Positions 20,435 through 28,611 of a stretch of 64,000 nt of DNA are shown one piece after another; within the stretch, counting starts at the first letter, position 1, and each line of letters opens with the position of its first letter. The stretch is from Pseudomonadota bacterium (GTDB lineage: Bacteria > Desulfobacterota > Binatia > Binatales > Binataceae): contig JAJPKP010000040.1 of assembly GCA_021323675.1 (NCBI GenBank), positions 1 to 64,000 on the forward strand, given 5' to 3'. The position numbers and the translations under genes are program-made. The notes beneath the pieces are model-generated. The model searched no databases, was not told the origin of the DNA, and saw only the letters and a program-made list of their open reading frames with translations.

Positions 20435-20446
20435 GGACCTTCGTCT
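20435..20446. promoter_or_regulatory. Near-match to the GACC-TT-GGTC palindrome
   Basis: GGACCTTCGTCT, one mismatch in the ten-base core GACCTTGGTC. It ends 54 bases upstream of the REC-only gene start, a suitable place for an activator or autoregulatory site. See the separate finding on this motif. Confidence 0.45.
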
Positions 20447-20498
20447 GAAATCGCTGTCTTGGTGCCGGACCGTTATCAGGTCAGATTCACGCAGGACA

Positions 20499-20508
20499 GA
20501 CCTTGGGC
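20499..20508. promoter_or_regulatory. Second near-match to the palindrome (GACCTTGGGC)
   Basis: One mismatch to GACCTTGGTC, 63 bases further upstream of the REC-only gene than the first near-match. It may be a secondary site or chance. Confidence 0.3.
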
Positions 20509-20653
20509 AGATGGTCAACCCGGCAAGGCAAGTTCAGTGAGGAAGGAAGGAAAAAAGAGAAGGTTTCGTGCTTGTTTGCGGTAGCCGGATTCGTGTCCGC
20601 GAGAATTCATTCATTGCCATGCGAACTTGATTTGTGCCGCAATCGTGATTCAT

Positions 20654-21661
20654 TTAGTCCTGTTGAAGCTCTGACCACGTCGAGTCAGGATTGAAGACGC
20701 CAATCGCCGAGACAGCCTTTTCAGTATCGGGGCCGAGGTCTTTTTCGACCACAATGCCTTGCTTGTCAATCATGAACGTCATTACCCCGGAAGCTCGATA
20801 CTCCGCGGGGTAGGCCAGGAAGGCGAAGCCTCCAGTCATTTTTCCATCTACAATATAGTTCTGGCTGCCGCCGGGAGCGTCCGCACCTTGGCCGGTAAGC
20901 ACTTTGTAGTAGTAACCGTGGAAGGGCGCAGGGCGACCGCTGGGATCGCGCTTGTAACCCTCGGCGGTCGCATCGGCTATCAGCGGGCCGATAGGGCTTT
21001 CAGGCTGGTCGTCGGCGGTGGGCCAGTACAAGCCGTCCTTCTGGCCCGTATCGCTGAAAATCTTCTGCGCGTACTGCGCTATTCCAGACGAAGCCTTTTG
21101 TGCCTCGGCATATTCCATCTGCGCATCAGCCAGCTCTTCGAGAACAGCGATAGTGAACAATTCGTTGCGCCCGATACGGCGGAACAGCATCTCTTCCTTG
21201 CCGGCAACCGAGTCAAACGACCATCCATCGCCGCGCTTTACTATGGGAATCGGCAACGGCCAGTTGTCGGCGCCTACGAAGAGTATTACGCGACCTCTGT
21301 CGTCATATGCGAGACGATGCATCTGGTCATAATGCCTGGTGAATTCCTCGCGCGCGGCGTTATCGGCCACCGCGTCGCCGCTGCTGATAATCTGATCAGA
21401 ATCGGGACCGAGGATTGCCGCCATCGACTTCAGGTCGTCGCTGCGCGCTGCCTCGACCAGGGCGGCCGCTGCTGACGCGGGCGATCTAAAGGTTCGCTGC
21501 GCGCTATCGCTGGTCGCGAAGGGAGTGGCAGGCGGCCAGATCGAGGAGACGGTCAGAACCAAAGCCGCAAGTTCAACGATATGGAGCACACGCCTTCGAG
21601 TAGGCGAGGGCGCCTGTCGTGGTGCTGCCACAAGGCCGCAATATTTCCGCACGCAGCTCAT
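20654..21661 (-). CDS. DUF2950 family exported protein
   Basis: A protein of 335 residues with an N-terminal hydrophobic segment (about 25-45) likely to be a signal or anchor. The body matches the DUF2950 pattern: ESPIGPLIADATAEGY, FHGYYYKVLTGQG, NYIVDGKMTGGFAFLAYPAEYRASGVMTFMID. The function of the family is unknown. It is almost always beside a DUF3300 gene, as here (12-base gap), which implies a joint envelope role. Cotranscription from the DUF3300 promoter is likely. Confidence 0.88.
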   Translation of the reverse strand: MSCVRKYCGLVAAPRQAPSPTRRRVLHIVELAALVLTVSSIWPPATPFATSDSAQRTFRSPASAAAALVEAARSDDLKSMAAILGPDSDQIISSGDAVADNAAREEFTRHYDQMHRLAYDDRGRVILFVGADNWPLPIPIVKRGDGWSFDSVAGKEEMLFRRIGRNELFTIAVLEELADAQMEYAEAQKASSGIAQYAQKIFSDTGQKDGLYWPTADDQPESPIGPLIADATAEGYKRDPSGRPAPFHGYYYKVLTGQGADAPGGSQNYIVDGKMTGGFAFLAYPAEYRASGVMTFMIDKQGIVVEKDLGPDTEKAVSAIGVFNPDSTWSELQQD

Positions 21662-21673
21662 CGAAGATCCAGC

Positions 21674-23008
21674 CTACCTCCTGCCTCGGCCACCGCCGCC
21701 CCGGCCGCCGCGTCCACCGCCTCCGCCGCGGCGTCCGCCCGATCGCCCTCCCTGGAAACTGGCGCGTCCGCGGCTGCCGGCCGCCTGTGTGGCGCCTCCC
21801 GGGGCATAACTGCCAAAGGCGCCGCTGCGGCCTCCGCGCGTGTTTCGATTCGGAGCGCCAGCCCCGTAACCGCGCCGATCCTGGGCCATCCTTTGTTGAG
21901 GATTTGAAGGTCCTCCAGCCACGCCGCCGCGCCGGCCAGCCGCGCCAGCACCTACGGGCCTATTTGCCGGAAGCGTGCTCGACTTGGGGAATACCGGCTT
22001 GGAAGCGGAAGGGCCGCCGGGCCGGTAGGGCCGTGCGGTCGCAGGATCGTAAGGTCGCGATGCCGGGCTTCGAGTGCCTCTTCCTGAGTATGGTGTGGGG
22101 CGCTGGGCCTGCCCGCGGCGGGACTGCCGAAGTTCTGATCGTCCACCTCGAGGATGGTTGTCGCCACGGTTTCGATATACGTTTTTGTTATAGTTAACTG
22201 TATTTCCGCCTGATCCTCCCCAACCACAGTCCCAGTCGTCATCGCCCTCGTTAATCAGCGCCATGAGTCCCATTCCGAGGCCGAAGGAAAGAAGGCCCGT
22301 TGTTAGCAATTCAGTGCCGGTATATCCGGGAGGGCTTGTGTACCCGGCCGGGGCCTGCACTGGCGCGCCATATACCGACGAGGAATCGTATTGAGGAACG
22401 TACACAGTGTTTTGCTGCGCAGGTTCAATGACAACAACCTGCTGCTGGGCCCCGCCGCCCTGAGCCGGCTCTTCAGCCGCGTGCTCAATTTGCACCTTCT
22501 GCTGAGGCGTGTCCTTTAGGGTCCCGGCTTGGACCGCCCGATTGCGAAGCCGCTGAATCGCATCCATGACGTCATCGGGCTGGTTGTAGTACGCCTCGCC
22601 CAGCGAAGAGGTCCAGGCCAGGCTGTCATTCATGGTTTTGATCACTTCGCGGAACTGTGACAGCGATCTCACGCTGGGATCCCACGGCTGCCCGTTGACC
22701 GCCTTGGCGAACTCATCACCTTTAAGGTCGGGATTCTGTTGAAGCCATCGGGCGGCTTCAACAATTTGAGTGGGGAAGGTGGAGGCTACCAGGATACGTG
22801 CGACCAACAGGTCGGGATACAGTGCGATGGGCGAGACCAACTCTTCCAATTGCTCAGGGCTCGCTTCGCCGGGAGCGGGCCCAGGCGAGCCGGCGCCGGA
22901 GCTGGAACCTTCGTCACTGCCCATCGCCGGGAATGGGCACGTAGAGACTCCGAGGCCGATCGCAAGTACAATCGCGAGCGCTCTCATCGGCGGCCTCATT
23001 GGTCGCAT
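21674..23008 (-). CDS. DUF3300 family exported protein with RGG-rich tail
   Basis: A protein of 444 residues. After a signal peptide comes the DUF3300 domain: LVSPIALYPDLLVARILVASTFPTQIVEAARW, GDEFAKAVNGQPWDPSVRSL, LGEAYYNQPDDVMDAIQRLR. Then a QQQVVVIEPAQQNTVYVPQYD segment precedes a hydrophobic helix (LLSFGLGMGLMAL). The last 150 residues are low complexity, ending in many RGG/GRGG units. The start is ATG 23008 (a GTG precedes it). Paired with DUF2950. Function unknown; the basic tail could bind polyanions. Confidence 0.87.
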   Translation of the reverse strand: MRPMRPPMRALAIVLAIGLGVSTCPFPAMGSDEGSSSGAGSPGPAPGEASPEQLEELVSPIALYPDLLVARILVASTFPTQIVEAARWLQQNPDLKGDEFAKAVNGQPWDPSVRSLSQFREVIKTMNDSLAWTSSLGEAYYNQPDDVMDAIQRLRNRAVQAGTLKDTPQQKVQIEHAAEEPAQGGGAQQQVVVIEPAQQNTVYVPQYDSSSVYGAPVQAPAGYTSPPGYTGTELLTTGLLSFGLGMGLMALINEGDDDWDCGWGGSGGNTVNYNKNVYRNRGDNHPRGGRSELRQSRRGQAQRPTPYSGRGTRSPASRPYDPATARPYRPGGPSASKPVFPKSSTLPANRPVGAGAAGRRGGVAGGPSNPQQRMAQDRRGYGAGAPNRNTRGGRSGAFGSYAPGGATQAAGSRGRASFQGGRSGGRRGGGGGRGGRGGGGRGRR

Positions 23009-23045
23009 CACGGTTCCCCTCGTCGATCAATGATGCTCGCCGGAT

Positions 23046-25445
23046 TCATAAGTTGTCGGCTGACGTATCCGTGGCACCGGCGGCCAAGCTTCCGCCCCAC
23101 CGCCAGTCGCGAATGTCAGGCATGTCATCGCCAAAGCGGCTTATGTAATTTTTGTGATCATGGAGCTTATCGCGGATTGCCTGTTTGGCGTACGCCGCGC
23201 GTTCCGCGAGGAGGGGGACTCTGTCTATTACTTCATTGACCAGTGAAAATCGGTCCATCCGATTCAGCACTACCATGTCAAAGGGGGTGGTAGTTGTGCC
23301 TTCTTCGACATACCCGCGCACATGCAGATTTGAATGGCTTGCGCGGCGGTAGGTCAGGCGGTGAATCAGCCACGGATAGCCGTGGAAGGCGAAGACGATA
23401 GGCTTGTTAGTGGTGAAGAGAGCGTTGAATTCCAAATCCGGCAAGCCGTGAGGATGCTCACTGGGCGATTGCAGAGTCATCAGGTCCACGACATTGATCA
23501 CCCGAATCTTCAGTTGGGGAATATGGGAATGAAGCAGGTCGACCGCCGCCAACGTTTCCAACGTCGGAACGTCTCCACAGCAGGCCATTACTACATCCGG
23601 CTCGGAGCCCTTGTCGTTGGAGGCCCATTCCCAGATTCCGATTCCGGCCGTGCAATGTTTGATCGCCTCGTCCATCGAAAGCCACTGGGGGGCGGGTTGT
23701 TTGCCGGCGATTATGACGTTCACATAGTTGCGGCTGCGCAAACAGTGATCGGTGACCGAGAGCAGGCAGTTGGCGTCGGGCGGCAGATAGACTCTCACCA
23801 CCTCAGCTTTTTTGTTGACCACGTGATCGATAAATCCGGGATCCTGGTGAGAAAATCCGTTATGGTCCTGACGCCAGACGTGCGAGCTGAGAAGGTAGTT
23901 GAGAGATGCGATCGGCCTGCGCCACGCAATATGGTTGCAGACCTTCAACCACTTTGCGTGCTGGTTGAACATCGAGTCGATGATGTGGATGAAGGCCTCG
24001 TAGCAACTGAAGAAGCCGTGCCTCCCAGTAAGCAGATAGCCTTCCAGCCAGCCCTGGCACTGATGTTCACTCAGTACTTCCATCACCCTGCCTTGAGGGG
24101 AAAGATGGTCGTCTTCCGGAAGAATGTCGGCCACATAGCAACGCTCGGTGACTTCGAGGAGGTCCTGCCAGCGATTTGAGTTGTTCTCGTCAGGGCTGAA
24201 AACGCGGAAGTTGGCGCTGTCCAGGTTCAACTTCATCACGTCGCGGAGAAAGAAACCCTGCACTCTCGTCGCTTCGACTAGAGTGCAGCCGGGGACAGGG
24301 ACGTCGATCGCGTAGTCGCGGAAGTCCGGCATTCTGAGATCTTTGAGCAACTTCCCGCCGTTGGCATGGGGGTTGTCGCTCATTCTGCGCTGTCCCTTCG
24401 GAGCTAACGCGGCCAATTCTTTTTCCAGCGCTCCCTTCGCATCAAAAAGCTCCTCGGGCCGATAGCTCTTCATCCATTGCTCGAGAATCTGGATGTGTTC
24501 GGGGCGGTCCATATCGCCCATCGGTACCTGATGACTTCTCCAATAGTTTTCGCACTTTTTGCCATCGATCTCGGCCGGGCAGGTCCATCCCTTGGGTGTG
24601 CGCAGGACGATCATTGGCCACGCCGGCCGCCCGGCAAAGCCCTTTTCGCGAGCGACGCGCCAGATCTGCTTGATTTCGGCGATTACCGAATCGAGGGTCG
24701 CGGCCATCGCTTGATGCATCCTGAGGGGATCGCGGCCTTCCACGAAATGCGGCTTATAGCCGTAGCCCTCAAACAGCTTCCGCAATTCGTCGTTCGGGAT
24801 GCGCGCGAGGAAACAAGGATTGGCGATCTTGTAGCCGTTTAGATGAAGGATCGGCAGAACGCAGCCGTCGCGTTCCGGATTGAGAAATTTGTTGCCGTGC
24901 CAGCCCGTCGCAAGCGGCCCGGTTTCGGCTTCCCCATCTCCTACCACGCACGCCACGATCAAGTTCGGATTGTCGAAAGCCGCACCATAGGCGTGTGATA
25001 GTGCGTACCCGAGCTCCCCGCCTTCGTGAATCGATCCGGGTGTTTCGGGTGCTACGTGGCTGGGAATACCGCCCGGAAAGCTGAACTGTCTAAACAGCTT
25101 CCGCATCCCGTCATGGTCTTGTGAGATATCCGGATAGACTTCGCTGTACGTGCCCTCGAGATAGGCCTGCGAGACCAGAGCCGGACCTCCGTGTCCCGGA
25201 CCGATGATGTAAATCATGTCGAGGTTCTGGCTGTTGATGATGCGGTTGAGGTGAACGTAGATGAAATTCAGACCGGGCGTAGTGCCCCAATGGCCGAGCA
25301 GCCTCGGTTTGATGTGCTCGCGCGTGAGGGGATCCTTTAACAGCGGGTTGTCCAACAAGTAGATTTGGCCCACCGAGAGGTAGTTGGATGCGCGCCAGTA
25401 GGCATCCATCCGAGCGAGTAGGCTGTCATCAGATGTGGCGGACAT
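23046..25445 (-). CDS. xfp: Xylulose-5-phosphate/fructose-6-phosphate phosphoketolase
   Basis: A thiamine-diphosphate enzyme of 799 residues that splits xylulose-5-P or fructose-6-P to acetyl phosphate plus a C3 or C4 sugar phosphate. Family signatures are present: [26 protein letters not shown] at 82-88, and the ThDP motif GDGEAETGP at 169-177 followed by [10 protein letters not shown]-terminal [18 protein letters not shown] and [11 protein letters not shown] are also typical. The start is ATG 25445, just after CGAGGTGAAG. The product acetyl phosphate can give ATP via acetate kinase, which is not in the window. A perfect GACCTTGGTC palindrome lies 72 bases upstream. Confidence 0.96.
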   Translation of the reverse strand: MSATSDDSLLARMDAYWRASNYLSVGQIYLLDNPLLKDPLTREHIKPRLLGHWGTTPGLNFIYVHLNRIINSQNLDMIYIIGPGHGGPALVSQAYLEGTYSEVYPDISQDHDGMRKLFRQFSFPGGIPSHVAPETPGSIHEGGELGYALSHAYGAAFDNPNLIVACVVGDGEAETGPLATGWHGNKFLNPERDGCVLPILHLNGYKIANPCFLARIPNDELRKLFEGYGYKPHFVEGRDPLRMHQAMAATLDSVIAEIKQIWRVAREKGFAGRPAWPMIVLRTPKGWTCPAEIDGKKCENYWRSHQVPMGDMDRPEHIQILEQWMKSYRPEELFDAKGALEKELAALAPKGQRRMSDNPHANGGKLLKDLRMPDFRDYAIDVPVPGCTLVEATRVQGFFLRDVMKLNLDSANFRVFSPDENNSNRWQDLLEVTERCYVADILPEDDHLSPQGRVMEVLSEHQCQGWLEGYLLTGRHGFFSCYEAFIHIIDSMFNQHAKWLKVCNHIAWRRPIASLNYLLSSHVWRQDHNGFSHQDPGFIDHVVNKKAEVVRVYLPPDANCLLSVTDHCLRSRNYVNVIIAGKQPAPQWLSMDEAIKHCTAGIGIWEWASNDKGSEPDVVMACCGDVPTLETLAAVDLLHSHIPQLKIRVINVVDLMTLQSPSEHPHGLPDLEFNALFTTNKPIVFAFHGYPWLIHRLTYRRASHSNLHVRGYVEEGTTTTPFDMVVLNRMDRFSLVNEVIDRVPLLAERAAYAKQAIRDKLHDHKNYISRFGDDMPDIRDWRWGGSLAAGATDTSADNL

Positions 25446-25522
25446 CTTCACCTCGACAGTTGCGGAACTGGTTGCGAGCTGTGCTGTCGAATGTAGTTAC
25501 GACTCGGTGTGCCTTCCTATCA

Positions 25523-25532
25523 GACCTTGGTC
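25523..25532. promoter_or_regulatory. GACC-TT-GGTC palindrome upstream of phosphoketolase
   Basis: An exact ten-base palindrome in the 124-base gap upstream of xfp. On the minus strand it is followed, after 27 bases, by TACATT, a plausible -10 hexamer. This puts the palindrome about where a class II activator would bind (near -44). Confidence 0.55.
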
Positions 25533-25576
25533 GGATGCAGGCCAAGCGGCTACGAACCCAAGGGCTCGGATGTTGG

Positions 25577-26641
25577 TCAGTCGTCTTCATCGGTGGAAAC
25601 GAACGTGTCCGATGGTTGGCGGATCTCGTTCTCGAATGAAGGCGTGTACTTGCCGAGAGTCGCCGCGGCATTGTTGCGGGCGCGATGAATGAAGATCCGC
25701 TGAGCGTCTATCCAATGTGCTTTGTTGCCGCGCCAGGTTGCCAACGCGCGATCCTGAAGTGCGCGACCGAACGAGAAGCTCAACTTCCAAGGCTTCGGCC
25801 CGTCCATCAGGTTAATCGAATTCAAGTGAGCCGTGGCCTTAAGATCGCTCTGACCACCCGACAGAAATACTATTCCAGGCACCGCTGCCGGCACGTGCCG
25901 CTGGAGACAGCGCAAAGTGGCTGCCGCAACTTCGGTGATTGATGCCTGTGTTGGACAGGCTGTTCCCGCAACTACCATGTTGGGTTTGAGAAGCATTCCC
26001 TCCAGCGATACATCCTGACGGGAGAGTTCGTCGAAGACTGAATGAAGCGTCTGTCCGGTGATTTCAGCGCAGCGGTCCAGCGTGTGGGGGCCATCCATCA
26101 GAACGTCCGGCTCGACGATAGGAACAAAGCCGCCTTCCTGGCAGATGGCAGCGTAGCGTGCGAGCGCGTGAGCATTTGCCACTATGCATTTCCGCGTGGG
26201 CAGGCGCTCGTCTATCCGAATAACAGCCCGCCATTTGGCAAACTGCGCACCGAAGGAGCGGTACTCGTTGAGGCGATCTGCGAGCCCATCCAGCCCCTCG
26301 GCGACCATTTCACCCTCGGTGTTGGCAAGTCGCTTCACGCCCAGGTCGACCTTGATTCCGGGAATTATCCCGCGATCGAGCAAAAGATCCGGGAGCCTTG
26401 TTCCATCAGAGCCGAGCTGACGGATTGTCTCGTCATGCAGGATGGCGCCGCTTATAAAGCTCGATGCCTCTGGCGCGGTGAACAAGAGCTCCCGATAAGT
26501 GCGCCGGCTTTCCGCGTTGGATTCGATCTTCAATCGTTCGAAACGCCTGGTTATAGTGCCGATTGTTTCGTCAGCCGCCAGGATCCCTTTGCCGTTGGCC
26601 ACCAGGGTTCTCGCGGTCGCTTCGAGTCCTCGCAACATCAT
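25577..26641 (-). CDS. Class I fructose-bisphosphate aldolase
   Basis: An aldolase of 354 residues of the eukaryote-like Schiff-base class. Motifs are GKGILAADETIGTI near the N-terminus, GIIPGIKVDLGV, VPIVEPDV (E177), LLKPNMVVAG with the Schiff-base lysine K219, and VFLSGGQSD. It interconverts fructose-1,6-bisphosphate and triose phosphates. It sits between the phosphoketolase and histidine phosphatase genes on the same strand, with a gap of 84 bases upstream and no palindrome of its own, so it may be read from the phosphatase promoter. Confidence 0.95.
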   Translation of the reverse strand: MMLRGLEATARTLVANGKGILAADETIGTITRRFERLKIESNAESRRTYRELLFTAPEASSFISGAILHDETIRQLGSDGTRLPDLLLDRGIIPGIKVDLGVKRLANTEGEMVAEGLDGLADRLNEYRSFGAQFAKWRAVIRIDERLPTRKCIVANAHALARYAAICQEGGFVPIVEPDVLMDGPHTLDRCAEITGQTLHSVFDELSRQDVSLEGMLLKPNMVVAGTACPTQASITEVAAATLRCLQRHVPAAVPGIVFLSGGQSDLKATAHLNSINLMDGPKPWKLSFSFGRALQDRALATWRGNKAHWIDAQRIFIHRARNNAAATLGKYTPSFENEIRQPSDTFVSTDEDD

Positions 26642-26725
26642 GACTGATTCATCCTCCGTAATTTCGGTATGAGGGCGTCCGAAGCAAAGTGGCGAACCGA
26701 ATCCATCTGATATGCGACGCGTCTT

Positions 26726-27328
26726 TTAGCGCTTCCAATTCTGAGTGTCGTTAAGCAGTCTGATTACCGGCTCGTTCGCGCTGCTGTGATCGTAACCCAG
26801 AATCGTTAGTGCGGCGGTGCCGAGTTTGAAATAGCGTCCCGCGGACGGATCGAGCCCCAGCCAACGCGCTATCAGCACTCTGAGGAAGTGTCCGCTCGAA
26901 AAGGCCGCCGCGTTGCCACCCGCAGTATGTAGGCATGCGATGAATCGGTCCGCGCGAGCTGCCACGTCCGCCGGCGATTCGCCATTGGGACAGCCGTCGC
27001 GGAAGATGTTCCACTCCGGACGGCGTGAGAGGATTTCTGCTCTTTTCATGCCTTCGTAGTCGCCGTAGTCCCACTCGAGCAGGTCGTGACTGATTTCGGC
27101 CATTGACCGGCATCCGGAAAGTTCGCACGTGCGATACGCACGTCGGAGCGGACTCGTGAAGACTTTCGCAAAGCTTGCAGCCGGCAAACGCTTGCGAAGT
27201 GCGCGGGCCTGTGTTTCGCCCGCGGCCGTAAGAGGAAGGTCGGTCCGCCCAGTGTGCCGGCCCGACAACGTCCAGTCAGTCTCGCCGTGTCGAATCAGCC
27301 AAATATCGAATGTCGGCGCACTGGTCAT
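26726..27328 (-). CDS. Histidine phosphatase (phosphoglycerate-mutase-like)
   Basis: A protein of 200 residues of the histidine phosphatase superfamily. The catalytic RHGE is in IWLIRHGETDW near the N-terminus; TSPLRRAYRTCEL, LLEWDYGDYEG and AFSSGHFLRVL supply the other active-site residues (R, E, H). It is closer to cofactor-dependent or broad-specificity sugar phosphatases than to true Gpm. I choose ATG 27328, because an upstream start at 27382 would abut the palindrome at 27385 and add 18 unconserved residues. The upstream gene of a set with aldolase and phosphoketolase. Confidence 0.85.
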   Translation of the reverse strand: MTSAPTFDIWLIRHGETDWTLSGRHTGRTDLPLTAAGETQARALRKRLPAASFAKVFTSPLRRAYRTCELSGCRSMAEISHDLLEWDYGDYEGMKRAEILSRRPEWNIFRDGCPNGESPADVAARADRFIACLHTAGGNAAAFSSGHFLRVLIARWLGLDPSAGRYFKLGTAALTILGYDHSSANEPVIRLLNDTQNWKR

Positions 27329-27384
27329 CGCGATCGTGGAGAACAGCCGCGAAACTAGGTGTGGCCTCGACCACGAGTCCATCG

Positions 27385-27394
27385 GACCAAGGTC
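27385..27394. promoter_or_regulatory. GACC-TT-GGTC palindrome upstream of the histidine phosphatase
   Basis: An exact copy (reads GACCAAGGTC on the plus strand), 57 bases before the chosen start at 27328. On the minus strand it is followed after exactly 27 bases by TAGTTT, the same spacing to a TAnnnT hexamer as at the phosphoketolase gene. It could also serve the divergent exporter operon 200 bases away. Confidence 0.55.
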
Positions 27395-27402
27395 GGATGG
27401 CC

Positions 27403-27450
27403 CTGTGTCAGCGTTTTCTGGATTTTCTGTGTCAGCGTTTTCTGGATTTT
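27403..27450. repeat. Perfect 24-bp tandem duplication
   Basis: Two identical 24-base units (27403-27426 and 27427-27450), each containing TGTCAGCGTTTTCTGG. They lie between the divergent histidine phosphatase gene and the exporter operon, just beyond the 27385 palindrome. This could be replication slippage or a duplicated regulator site. Confidence 0.8.
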
Positions 27451-27591
27451 CAAGGAACTGACGGCGCGAAATGGAAGAGCATCGGCCAAATGCATGTTAG
27501 GGAATACCGGCGTCTTATTTAATGAGAGACAGTGCTGCGACGCGCTGGTGCGACTGGGTGTCGCGGTCTCGGTTCAGGAAGGTTTGCCTCG

Positions 27592-28611
27592 ATGTCGAGA
27601 AAGCTGATCACCGTCGTTGTGGCAGTAGTCGTGGTCGGCGCCGGCGTTGCCGCCTGGGTCATCTTGTCGAAGCCGGCACTGCCGCCTGGATTCGCTGGAG
27701 CCAACGGGAGGCTTGAGGCGAAAGAAGTCGACATAGCGACCAAGTATCAAGGCCGAATCAAGGAGGTCCTCGCCGACGAGGGCGATATGGTGGACCAGGG
27801 GCAGGTTGTCGCGACAATGGACGTCGAGCCGCTCGAAGCTCAGTTGCGCAATGCCCAGGCGAAGATCCGGGAAGCGGAAGACAATCGCCGCACCGCTCTG
27901 GCCGAAGTCGCCGTGAAGCAGGCAGAGTTCGCTTACTCCGACAAGCAGTACAAACGTTCCGCGGACCTGGTCACTCGTGGCGCCGTCAGTGAGCAGGAGC
28001 GCGATATCGACTATGCCCACTTGGAAATGACTCGCGCCGCGCTGCTCGGCGCCAGGGCCCAGGCCCTCCGCGCGCAGTCTTCGATCGATGCGGCCACCGC
28101 GGAAGCCGAGAGGCTCAAGGCTGAAATCAGGGACAGTGTTCTCAAGGCCCCATTGCGGGCGAGGGTGCAGAATCGCCTGGCTGAACCGGGCGAGGTGCTT
28201 CCCGCCGGGGGCAAGGTGCTGGCGCTGGTCGACCTTAGTGATGTGTATATGTACATCTTTCTCCCCGAATCGACGGTCGGCAAGGTAGCGTTGGGTTCCG
28301 ACGCCCGAATTGTCCTCGATGCCGCCCCGCAATATCCCGCCAAGGCGGTCGTCTCATTTGTCGCGTCAAATGCTCAGTTTACTCCCAAGAGCGTTGAAAC
28401 TGCTGAAGAGCGCCACAATCTGACGTTTCGAGTGAAGTTGCAGCTCGACAAGGCCCGGCTACGCCAATTTGAACCGCTGGTAAAGGTGGGAATTCCGGGG
28501 ATGGGCTATGTGCGTTTCGACTCCACAGCAGACTGGCCGGCGGCGCTTCAGTTGAAGCCGGTTCCCGATAAGCTCTGGAATCCCACCGGCGCGAACGGTT
28601 CCAACCGATGA
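27592..28611 (+). CDS. HlyD-family membrane fusion protein (YhiI-like)
   Basis: A periplasmic adaptor of 339 residues with one N-terminal membrane anchor (residues 5-24). A lipoyl-like half (GRLEAKEVDIATKYQGRIKEVLADEGDMVDQGQVVATMD), a long helical hairpin and the second lipoyl half (LKAPLRARVQNRLAEPGEVLPAGGKVLALVDLSD) follow. The start is ATG 27592 behind AGGAAGGT. It overlaps the next gene as ATGA. Position and partners match E. coli yhiI of the yhiI-rbbA-yhhJ cluster. Confidence 0.9.
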   Translation: MSRKLITVVVAVVVVGAGVAAWVILSKPALPPGFAGANGRLEAKEVDIATKYQGRIKEVLADEGDMVDQGQVVATMDVEPLEAQLRNAQAKIREAEDNRRTALAEVAVKQAEFAYSDKQYKRSADLVTRGAVSEQERDIDYAHLEMTRAALLGARAQALRAQSSIDAATAEAERLKAEIRDSVLKAPLRARVQNRLAEPGEVLPAGGKVLALVDLSDVYMYIFLPESTVGKVALGSDARIVLDAAPQYPAKAVVSFVASNAQFTPKSVETAEERHNLTFRVKLQLDKARLRQFEPLVKVGIPGMGYVRFDSTADWPAALQLKPVPDKLWNPTGANGSNR

